Assembly: GCA_003157315.1 (NCBI GenBank)
Contig: PMJE01000623.1
Span: 1-10,244 of the forward strand
Source: Myxococcales bacterium
Lineage (GTDB): Bacteria > Myxococcota > Polyangia > Fen-1088
Length of the DNA: 10,244 bases
Direction of reading: 5' to 3'
This document shows positions 1-5,658 of this stretch, in pieces (the stretch's first letter is position 1; each line of letters begins with the position of its first letter). The position numbers and the translations under genes were made by a program. The notes below the pieces were generated by a model. It was given only the letters and a program-made list of their open reading frames with translations. It did no database searches and was not told the origin of the DNA.

Positions 1-57
1 TCTGGCTTGGTCTTGAGGGCTTCCATGTGCTGATCACCGACTGGGCAACTCGCGTGG

Positions 58-87
58 GGAGCGGGCCGGCTTTGCCGGCCGCGCTCC
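58..87. terminator. GC-rich hairpin, possible terminator of an upstream gene
   Basis: A 13-bp stem with one bulged G (position 81) and a TTT loop (71-73) forms from 58-70 and 74-87, with GCCGGC at its core. No T-run follows, so a classical rho-independent terminator is not shown. It could mark the 3' end of a unit lying left of the window or be a dispersed repeat. No convincing gene is visible in positions 1-57. Confidence 0.4.
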
Positions 88-102
88 ATCGCGGGAGGGT
101 TT

Positions 103-123
103 GGGAACCCTTTGAGGGTTCCC
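103..123. repeat. perfect 9-bp inverted repeat with 3-nt loop
   Basis: GGGAACCCT (103-111) and AGGGTTCCC (115-123) are exact reverse complements around TTG. It lies 15 nt after the first hairpin and about 25 nt before the candidate -10 of the next gene. It may be a second terminator stem, a repeat element, or an operator for the gene at 161. The sequence does not decide between these. Confidence 0.5.
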
Positions 124-148
124 ATGTGAATTGCCACCCGCTCTGGGG

Positions 149-154
149 CATAAT
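149..154 (+). promoter_or_regulatory. candidate -10 element, leaderless start for gene at 161
   Basis: CATAAT (5 of 6 matches to TATAAT) ends 6 nt before ATG 161, so transcription would begin at or next to the A of the start codon. No Shine-Dalgarno precedes the ATG. The -35 region (about 126-131) is not a good match, which limits confidence. Confidence 0.4.
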
Positions 155-160
155 TCTCGC

Positions 161-607
161 ATGAGCGAAACAGGCGCGAGTCTGGGCGGGCAGCCGCGAC
201 GGAAATTCGAAGGCGCGGGCGGAACGCCCGGTGGCTTTGGCGAATTCTTCATCGGCATTGGGCTGGCCGGCATCGGCTTTTACCTGCTGGCCAACCACGT
301 GTACGTGCAGACCTCATTCGGCCACCCGAGCGGCTTCGGCACGTTTGGCAACAGCTTCGGGATGAGCCTGCTACCGCTGCTGTTCGGCATTGGCACGCTC
401 TTCGTCAACGGCAAGTCCACTTTGGGCTGGGTTCTGACTGTGGGCGGCCTGCTGTTCATCGCGGCCGGCATCCTGATGAACATGCATATCTATTTTCGAG
501 GAACCACTCTGTTTGACGTCCTGGTGATGTTCGGCCTGATCGCTGCTGGCCTGGGCTTGGTGGTCAAGAGCCTGCGGCCGCACAAGATGAAGCGAGCCGA
601 CGAGTAA
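161..607 (+). CDS. small integral membrane protein with four predicted helices, function unknown
   Basis: Encodes 148 residues. A Gly-rich hydrophilic N-terminus (1-25) is followed by hydrophobic segments at about 27-45, 66-83, 88-106 and 115-136, and then a basic tail (RPHKMKR), so both ends are probably cytoplasmic under the positive-inside rule. No catalytic or metal-binding motif is visible and I do not recognise a named family. ATG 161 was chosen over the in-frame TTG at 131 because the -10-like CATAAT lies between them and the residues added by TTG look non-coding. The gene converges on the reverse-strand gene ending at 686, with a hairpin between. Its role is unknown; it is confidently a real membrane protein by hydropathy and reading-frame integrity. 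Confidence 0.8.
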   Translation: MSETGASLGGQPRRKFEGAGGTPGGFGEFFIGIGLAGIGFYLLANHVYVQTSFGHPSGFGTFGNSFGMSLLPLLFGIGTLFVNGKSTLGWVLTVGGLLFIAAGILMNMHIYFRGTTLFDVLVMFGLIAAGLGLVVKSLRPHKMKRADE

Positions 608-614
608 GTGCCCC

Positions 615-661
615 CTGTGCCTCTGTGGCGGGGATCCCGCCCATCACCACAGAGGGCACAG
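615..661. terminator. large hairpin between convergent genes, probable bidirectional terminator
   Basis: The left arm CTGTGCCTCTGTGG (615-628) pairs with CCACAGAGGGCACAG (647-661), giving 14 bp with one bulged base. Inside it a second stem, GGCGGG (627-632) with CCCGCC (636-641), encloses GAT. It fills the gap between two convergent genes (stops at 607 and 686). No clear T-tract follows on either strand. The CACAGAG/CTCTGTG wording resembles dispersed repeats I recall from other GC-rich genomes, so it may be a mobile repeat acting as terminator. Confidence 0.6.
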
Positions 662-685
662 AAGACACCAATTCAAGAGAAGACC

Positions 686-1171
686 CTACTTCATCGGCTT
701 GTCCGGCTTGTCCATCTTCTCCATGTTGGCGACCATCTTCTGCATTTCCGCGATGATCTCCTTGTGAACCTCAAGCACCTTCTTCTGCGCCGCCATCAAT
801 TCGGGGTCAGCCTTCATCTTGGCCATGTCATGCGGCGCTGCGGGCCAGGACGCGGCCTTCTTCATGCTGCTCGCTGCCTTGTCCAGGTCGGCCGCTATCT
901 GTTTGTGTTCCTTGACCAGTTCGCGCAGCCCCTTGACCTCGGCCTGCGAGGCCTTGTCCTTGTTGGCTGACATGAACTTGGCATGGGCTTCCCACATGTT
1001 GGCCACCGACGTGGCACCCATAGAGATTTTCTCGGGAATTACGGCCATGCTCGACAGCATCTGGCCGCAGGTGGGCTGGGCCCCGGCCATGGCCATCGGT
1101 TGATCGGCGGCATGGGCAGGAGCAAATGTCACGAGAGACAGAAGTACAGCGGCAATAAGCGTTGGTTTCAT
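686..1171 (-). CDS. methionine-rich helical periplasmic protein, function unknown
   Basis: Encodes 161 residues. Residues 1-21 are a signal peptide (basic start, hydrophobic LIAAVLLSLVTF core, AHA cleavage site). The mature part is predicted almost wholly helical, with long charged helices around 75-105 and 120-155. It has 17 Met (including the initiator), 5 His and one Cys (35); Met is dense at both ends of the mature protein (26, 28, 38, 42 and 116-160). Thioether, imidazole and thiol ligands could bind metal, but no known motif is seen. ATG 1171 is set by GGAGG at 1184-1180, 8 nt upstream; longer in-frame extensions lack a ribosome site and run through the intergenic gap. It lies 196 nt behind the metal permease gene, beyond a weak terminator, so it may have its own transcript. 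A link to metal uptake is inferred from position and composition only. Confidence 0.75.
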   Translation of the reverse strand: MKPTLIAAVLLSLVTFAPAHAADQPMAMAGAQPTCGQMLSSMAVIPEKISMGATSVANMWEAHAKFMSANKDKASQAEVKGLRELVKEHKQIAADLDKAASSMKKAASWPAAPHDMAKMKADPELMAAQKKVLEVHKEIIAEMQKMVANMEKMDKPDKPMK

Positions 1172-1309
1172 CGGTCTTTCCTCCGTTGGTTGGGTTGCCG
1201 TTGGGCCGGCCCCTCTCCGGAGCTGGCCAGCCCTTGGCGTTGGCAAGTTGATGCATCGCCAGTCGAGTCCATTACAAGCACCAGCCCCTGGACTGACGGA
1301 ACCGGGGCC

Positions 1310-1328
1310 AAAACCGCCTTGCGCGGTT
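1310..1328 (-). terminator. weak intrinsic terminator after the permease gene
   Basis: Read on the reverse strand, AACCGC-GCAAG-GCGGTT forms a 6-bp stem with a 5-nt loop, and the last stem T's run into a short TTTT. It sits 40 nt past the permease stop. The stem and T-tract are short, so it may only attenuate readthrough into the Met-rich protein gene. The rest of the 1172-1367 gap shows no gene. Confidence 0.4.
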
Positions 1329-1367
1329 CGATCGCGCAGTTCTTGCGCGGCTTCTACTCGAAACGCT

Positions 1368-2150
1368 TCATCGAGATGCCGCCTGCACGTGGTTTTCGGG
1401 CTTCGACTGCACCGCCCCGCGCACCAGCGTGAAGACGATCCCACTGAGCGCATAGATGGCCACCACAGTGTGCCCGGTGGGAAGGTCAAGGAAGTACGAG
1501 GCGGTGATGGCGATGAGGTTGAGCACCGTCCCGAGGCCCCACGCGAGCAGCAGTTTCGCCCGGAATGAGCGGTTCATGCTCGACACGATGAAAGCCGGAG
1601 CCACCAGGATGGCGAACACAACGAGAACCCCCGCGAGATTGACCGAGCTGGTGACAGTGAGCGAGAAGGTGCCGAAGAACACCAGCTCTTTCAAAGTGCC
1701 CCGCAAGCGCCCCATGGTGAGCCAGAGCACGGCTCCGATGGCCAGATAGAGGCACGCAGTCTTGAGAACCGCGCCCATCGGCACGAAAAGGATGTCGGCG
1801 GCAACCAGGTGTTGCATCTCCTCCGCGCCGCGCGGCGCCCGGGACAAAGCAATGACCGCGGCACTCATTCCGCAGGCGTACAGCAGCCCGATGAACGCCT
1901 CGTGGTTGCGCGTTCGTTTGGTCGACAGAGCAATCAGGAATGCGCCCGCGAGCGAAAAGGCGAGCGACACCGGGTACATGTACTTGCCGTCGAAAGCCAG
2001 GATGGAGATGGCGGCGCCAAAGGCCGCCATCTGCCCAATTCCAAGATCGGTGAAGATGATGCCGCGCTCGATGATGTGCAGTCCGTAGTACGAGTGGATG
2101 CCAAGCAGCACGACCGAGAGGAGGAATGCGCTGAGCAGAACGTCGATCAT
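1368..2150 (-). CDS. ABC-3 family metal (zinc/manganese) transporter permease
   Basis: Encodes 260 residues, close to the usual length for the ZnuB/MntB/TroC type of inner-membrane subunit, with about eight hydrophobic segments. Family signatures are visible: the HIIERGIIFTDLGIGQMAAFG stretch near residues 25-45 matches the conserved RGxxF..G...H/Q region, LVAPAF (182-187) matches the conserved xVVPA loop that contacts the ATPase, and DLPTG (222-226) matches the late-loop signature. It would carry a divalent metal released by the binding protein into the cytoplasm. ATG 2150 overlaps the binding-protein stop as ATGA, so translation is probably coupled. The ATPase partner normally encoded alongside is absent here. 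The metal cannot be told from sequence; zinc is favoured by the neighbours. Confidence 0.92.
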   Translation of the reverse strand: MIDVLLSAFLLSVVLLGIHSYYGLHIIERGIIFTDLGIGQMAAFGAAISILAFDGKYMYPVSLAFSLAGAFLIALSTKRTRNHEAFIGLLYACGMSAAVIALSRAPRGAEEMQHLVAADILFVPMGAVLKTACLYLAIGAVLWLTMGRLRGTLKELVFFGTFSLTVTSSVNLAGVLVVFAILVAPAFIVSSMNRSFRAKLLLAWGLGTVLNLIAITASYFLDLPTGHTVVAIYALSGIVFTLVRGAVQSKPENHVQAASR

Positions 2151-3049
2151 CGCAGCACACTCGCCAGCAAGGTGTCGTACAGGCTGAAGATATCCTTGGC
2201 AGTCGCAACCGCTCCCACATCTTGCGGCAACACGGCCCAGGGAACCGACAGCTTCTTCGCCAAACCCTCAGGCGACTTCTTCTCATGGTATGGGTCAGCC
2301 ACCACCATGTAGACCGTGCCCGCAGCATTCGCCTCGATCAGCTCTTCCAGGTGGCGACTGGTAGGCGGGATGCCGGGTTTCGGCTCCAGCTCGCCGACGA
2401 TCTTCATTCCGGCTCGCCGAGCGAAGTAGTCGAAGAGTCGGTGGTACTGGATGATCGCCTTTCCGCGAAGCGGTTCGGCCCGCTTGTCCCAAGCCTCGGA
2501 CTGCGCCTTCCAGCGCGCCAGGAAAGCGTCGAGGTTCTTCTGGTACGCACTGGCATTGCCCCGGTCGGTGCGCGCTAGCGCATCCGCGATGGCCCGCGCC
2601 ACGGGCGGCACATTGTGCCAGTCGAGGATGAAGTGCGGGTTTCCCTCCGGGTGGATGTCGCCCTCGGAGCGGCTCACCTTGTCGGGCTTCTCGATCAGCT
2701 CGACAGCCTGGGACAGATCGACGAAGCCTTCGGCGCCCGGAATGATCTTCGGATTGTTGGCCTGTCGGATGAGCGGCGGCACGAACCCGATCTCGAGCGA
2801 GCCGCCATTGATGATGAGAAGGTCTGCCTGGCGCAGCTTGCCGATGAACGAGGGGCGCGGCACCACGAAGTGCGGATCCTCATCACCCTTGGCCAGGGTG
2901 GTGACATCGACCTGGTCTTTGGCAATCTCGGCGACGATGGCCCTAATGTAGGGATAGGTGACAACCAGCTTGGTCTTGGCTTGGGCAGGGACGGCGAGTG
3001 CGAAACTGATCGCGATCGCGAGCAGAGCGCTTGTTATCATCAACTTCAT
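2147..3049 (-). CDS. periplasmic metal-binding protein of the TroA/ZnuA family
   Basis: Encodes 300 residues, the substrate receptor of a metal ABC importer. Residues 1-24 form a signal peptide ending AQA; there is no lipobox Cys, so the protein is soluble in the periplasm. Probable metal ligands in the usual order are His60 (EDPHF), His139 (GNPHFILD), His203 (QYHRLFDYF) and Asp277 (LPQDVGA), matching the three-His-plus-acid site of cluster A-I proteins. The His-rich loop of classical ZnuA is reduced to SEGDIHPEGNPH with one His. ELEPKPGIPPTSRHL (220-234) corresponds to the conserved EPxxxPxxxxL region. The DPHFVVPRPSFI wording resembles the TroA_c subgroup. ATG 3049 has AGGAG at 3061-3057, 7 nt upstream. 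It follows the outer-membrane gene by 17 nt and overlaps the permease gene by 4 nt, so the three form an operon. Confidence 0.93.
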   Translation of the reverse strand: MKLMITSALLAIAISFALAVPAQAKTKLVVTYPYIRAIVAEIAKDQVDVTTLAKGDEDPHFVVPRPSFIGKLRQADLLIINGGSLEIGFVPPLIRQANNPKIIPGAEGFVDLSQAVELIEKPDKVSRSEGDIHPEGNPHFILDWHNVPPVARAIADALARTDRGNASAYQKNLDAFLARWKAQSEAWDKRAEPLRGKAIIQYHRLFDYFARRAGMKIVGELEPKPGIPPTSRHLEELIEANAAGTVYMVVADPYHEKKSPEGLAKKLSVPWAVLPQDVGAVATAKDIFSLYDTLLASVLR

Positions 3050-3066
3050 TGGATTTCTCCTGGTTC

Positions 3067-4509
3067 TCAGAATGAATGCGCGCCATGGGGGCCGACCGCG
3101 ATGTTCATCTGGAGCAACACCTCGTGGATATTTTTCTGCACCCCATCCAGAAAGCGTGACCGGTCAAAGGCATACTGCAGCCGGAATCTGGAAAACTCGG
3201 TGGGGCTGAATTCGAGCATGGCGGTGTAGCGCTGGAGCATGTTGTGAAGTGGCTGAGATACACCATTGACGGTGTAGGGATTCCAGACAACGCCATCTTT
3301 GGTGATCGAGTTCTGCGTGAGCAGGTCGAAGCGTGCTCCCACCCTCCAGCGGCCCGGCTCGTCGAATCGCCAGACGAGTTGGGAATAGAAGCCACCCTGC
3401 TTCTTGTCGACCGTCGCGTGGCTGACTCCATCGGACGCCGCCTGCGCGAGGTCCCCGTTTGAGATGCGGCCAAGGTATTCGTTCTGCCAGGCAAGGCTCC
3501 GGTACGAGCTGATGAGATACTTGTAGGTCAATTCTCCGTTGTACAAGATGGTGCCAGGAGCGCTGAAGGCCATGTCGGTGTCGGTCGGCGGGTCTTGGAT
3601 GCGTGTCTGGGTCGAATGGCCGTACATCACCGATGCACCCGCGAGAAAGACGTGGTCCCCGAAATCGAACGAGGTCTTGAGCGAGCCGACATACAGGCCC
3701 GGGACGAAAGGAGCCTTGGACGAGAACTTCGCCCCGTTCGGTGCGGTCAGGTCGAAGCCAACGGCATTGAAGGTCGGCGATTCATCGGAGACGCCTTGCA
3801 AGACCTCGAAGTTGAACTGCAACAGAAAATCGACCGGCGCCGTCCAGGACACCCGCAATCCTGGGTTTTTGAAGCCCTCAGCGCCGATGAAGGCTTCGTA
3901 GACCAGGGGTTGGTCGTAAAAGTCCCAGTAGTGCTGGTGCATTCCGTTGAGTCGTCCAAAGGCTGAAAGAAATTTCCCGATCCGTAGCTGAAAGCCGAAG
4001 GGGAGTTGGCGGGTATCGACGAATGCCTCCTCGACATCGACGACTTTGGCCTCACCCGGCGCGACCGTGACAACCGCAAAGAAGTCGAAGTACGGATCGA
4101 CCGCGGCGTTGAAAGCCAACTCAAGGTAGTTGAAGTTGATCCCACGCAATTTTCCGGTGCGGTCTGATTGGTCAATGAATCCCGGAACCGCAAGCGTCTG
4201 AGCGGTTTCGTCGCTGATACTCGTGCCAACCAGCGCCAAATCGGCAATGATTGAGAGATCTGGGTTGAAGCGATTCTGAGTAAATACTCCCGCGGTTGAC
4301 CGAGTTGCGGGCGGGGAAGTGCGCTCTTCCACGGTTTTCTCCAGCGCCTCGATGCGCCGAAGCAAATCATCATAGGAGGGTGCTGGCCTGGCTTCAGGTG
4401 CGACCGCCGCGCCCGGCTCTGCCGGGACGTGGGTCGCGGCCGGCGCTGGAACTGTGCCTTCGGTCGGCTGCGCTAGCAACAAGGCTGCAGTCAAAGCAGG
4501 ATAGAACAT
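3067..4509 (-). CDS. outer-membrane beta-barrel protein of the zinc-associated porin-like family
   Basis: Encodes 480 residues. A short signal peptide (about 1-18) precedes a Pro/Ala-rich linker and a short coiled coil (45-64, SYDDLLRRIEALEKTVEERT), as in trimeric porins. The rest consists of alternating amphipathic strands and ends in Phe (AHSF), the signal for BAM-dependent insertion. Recognisable blocks are QNRFNPDLSIIAD (78-90), VEEAFVDTRQLPFGFQLRIGKF, and the MHQHYWDFYDQPLVYEAF stretch. These match, from memory, a family often annotated as zinc-regulated TonB-dependent outer-membrane receptor, but no plug domain or TonB box is visible, so a porin-like channel is a safer description. ATG 4509 has GGAGG at 4521-4517, 7 nt upstream. 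The metal-binding protein follows 17 nt downstream, which supports a role in metal entry across the outer membrane. The actual substrate is unproven. Confidence 0.82.
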   Translation of the reverse strand: MFYPALTAALLLAQPTEGTVPAPAATHVPAEPGAAVAPEARPAPSYDDLLRRIEALEKTVEERTSPPATRSTAGVFTQNRFNPDLSIIADLALVGTSISDETAQTLAVPGFIDQSDRTGKLRGINFNYLELAFNAAVDPYFDFFAVVTVAPGEAKVVDVEEAFVDTRQLPFGFQLRIGKFLSAFGRLNGMHQHYWDFYDQPLVYEAFIGAEGFKNPGLRVSWTAPVDFLLQFNFEVLQGVSDESPTFNAVGFDLTAPNGAKFSSKAPFVPGLYVGSLKTSFDFGDHVFLAGASVMYGHSTQTRIQDPPTDTDMAFSAPGTILYNGELTYKYLISSYRSLAWQNEYLGRISNGDLAQAASDGVSHATVDKKQGGFYSQLVWRFDEPGRWRVGARFDLLTQNSITKDGVVWNPYTVNGVSQPLHNMLQRYTAMLEFSPTEFSRFRLQYAFDRSRFLDGVQKNIHEVLLQMNIAVGPHGAHSF

Positions 4510-4616
4510 GACTCGTCCTCCGTGGATTCACCAAACCGGGAGCGTGGCGACGAAAACGAAAGGGCAGGGACGCTCTCGCACCCTGGCCTTCGCTGCGCGC
4601 ATGGCGCCTTGCTTGG

Positions 4617-5042
4617 CTACGCCGAGGGAGGCGAGTTCTTGGGCGCGAGGAGAAGCACCGCTACGGCTGGTGCCACGGCGACGGCCAACCGCGGCGGCAG
4701 CTTGGTGGCTGCCGGCAGCGGGCCGAACATCGAATCCAAAGCCGGTAACAAGGCAAACCGCTCGCGCGGATTCGCCCGGGCCAGGCAATGGTCGTGGGCG
4801 TGCTCGGCGGGCGGCGCCCCGCCGCCCAGCGCGGGATCGGCCGCCGATCCCTGGTGGGGCGGACGTATGGTCTGAGCTTGGCTGGGCAATCCCGAATGAA
4901 TCATCTCACCATGCTCGGGACAGATCGTGTGTCGGACGATCAACAGATGGCCCAAGGTAGCAAGCTGGGCAGCCAACAACAGCGTGCTGATGGCGCGCAT
5001 GCTGGCGCGCCGCGTGCGTCGGCTGTCCCTGACGCTAGCCAT
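4617..5042 (-). CDS. small Cys/His-rich membrane protein, possible metal-binding role
   Basis: Encodes 141 residues from ATG 5042. A basic N-terminus (RRTRR) leads into a hydrophobic helix (about 19-36), then a loop rich in metal-type ligands: HTICPEHGEMIH (38-49) and HAHDHC (81-86). A second hydrophobic segment (about 116-133) lies near the C-terminus. The loop is predicted to be periplasmic. The layout, but not clearly the sequence, recalls DUF2946-type proteins found near metal transport genes. An internal ATG at 5000 would give 127 residues starting just before the helix. Neither start has a Shine-Dalgarno, but a TTGACA promoter ending 6 nt before 5042 favours the longer form as a leaderless start. 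The porin-like gene lies 107 nt downstream on the same strand. A role in metal sensing, delivery or uptake is inferred from ligands and neighbours only. Confidence 0.7.
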   Translation of the reverse strand: MASVRDSRRTRRASMRAISTLLLAAQLATLGHLLIVRHTICPEHGEMIHSGLPSQAQTIRPPHQGSAADPALGGGAPPAEHAHDHCLARANPRERFALLPALDSMFGPLPAATKLPPRLAVAVAPAVAVLLLAPKNSPPSA

Positions 5043-5048
5043 CGCGTC

Positions 5049-5077
5049 TACTTACGAGACGAGGCGGAGAGTGTCAA
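5049..5077 (-). promoter_or_regulatory. promoter candidate for the metal locus, leaderless arrangement
   Basis: On the reverse strand a perfect TTGACA (5077-5072) is followed after exactly 17 nt by TAAGTA (5054-5049), a poor -10, then 6 nt to ATG 5042. It lies in the 46-nt gap after the lipoprotein gene. If active, the transcript would start at the start codon and cover the Cys/His-rich, porin-like, binding-protein and permease genes. I did not find a clear Zur or Fur palindrome beside it. Confidence 0.45.
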
Positions 5078-5088
5078 GGCGGGACTGT

Positions 5089-5655
5089 CTATTGCTTAAT
5101 CTTGAGTGACAGCGAGAACACTACGTCCATCGACCAGTCAACCTGCGGGAGATCGCCGGTTGCGGTTACGGTGAGGTAGAGCCAGGTATGTCCCCAGAGC
5201 GGCAGCATGTCGACGGGCGGGTCCAGGGGTAACTGCAATTCAGCCCCGACTTGCACCCCGGGCGACGTCGGGTAGTCAACCATCTGGAGCACGGGCCGGC
5301 CCGGGCTCGCTTGCGTGGCATAGCCGGAGTTCGCGGCCATCACCGTCAGGTGGTTGAGGAAGGAGAAGTCCTCGATGCCCGTGTCGGCCTTGAGGACGAT
5401 CTGCGTGACTTGCAGGCGCTCAATGTTCTGGAGACTCCCGGCATCGGGATTGGTGGCCGCACCAAGCTTGGAAGTACTGAACTTGAATTGCCCCATCACC
5501 GATGCGCCGACCCCGGCGCCGGCGGGAACTGCGGAAAACTGCAGATTTGGCTCGGTGACCTCAATGTCGGGCGCGTCGATCTCTATCGACGGGGTGCAAC
5601 CAAATGCCAAGGCACCGGTCAGCCCCAGCCCCGCAAGCAACTGGCGCATTTGCAT
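5089..5655 (-). CDS. predicted lipoprotein of unknown function
   Basis: Encodes 188 residues. Residues 1-19 form a lipoprotein signal (MRQLLAGLGLTGALAFG) with the lipobox LAFG-Cys20, so it should be lipid-anchored, with Pro25 and acidic residues soon after the Cys. The mature part alternates short hydrophobic stretches and polar turns, suggesting a beta-rich domain; no known motif is seen. GGAGGG (5670-5665) lies 9 nt before ATG 5655 and inside the end of the preceding gene; a second ATG at 5649 is possible. It starts 3 nt after the repeat-containing outer-membrane gene, so the two are almost certainly co-transcribed and may act together at the cell envelope. I do not recognise the family. 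Confidence 0.78.
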   Translation of the reverse strand: MQMRQLLAGLGLTGALAFGCTPSIEIDAPDIEVTEPNLQFSAVPAGAGVGASVMGQFKFSTSKLGAATNPDAGSLQNIERLQVTQIVLKADTGIEDFSFLNHLTVMAANSGYATQASPGRPVLQMVDYPTSPGVQVGAELQLPLDPPVDMLPLWGHTWLYLTVTATGDLPQVDWSMDVVFSLSLKIKQ

Positions 5656-5658
5656 GAT

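Noticed and set aside
1..26. Possible reverse-strand gene start at the left edge (ATG 26-24, MEALKTKP)
   Set aside because: Only eight codons are visible and no ribosome site precedes it.
3..163. Open forward frame at the left edge ending at TGA 162-164, overlapping ATG 161
   Set aside because: It reads through both hairpins and its translation has no recognisable features, so I cannot support it as a gene end.
1172..1489. N-terminal extension of the Met-rich protein
   Set aside because: The extra residues lie upstream of a clear signal peptide and overlap the permease gene and the intergenic gap, and GGAGG sits 8 nt before ATG 1171.
1486..2328. Reverse-strand open frame overlapping the permease and receptor genes
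   Set aside because: The translation is Arg/His-rich and featureless, while the overlapping frame encodes a clear ABC-3 permease. It does not contain ATPase motifs, so it is not the missing ATPase.
4510..4616. Possible Zur operator or second promoter before the porin-like gene
   Set aside because: I found only a short imperfect dyad and no AT-rich palindrome of the known Zur or Fur type.
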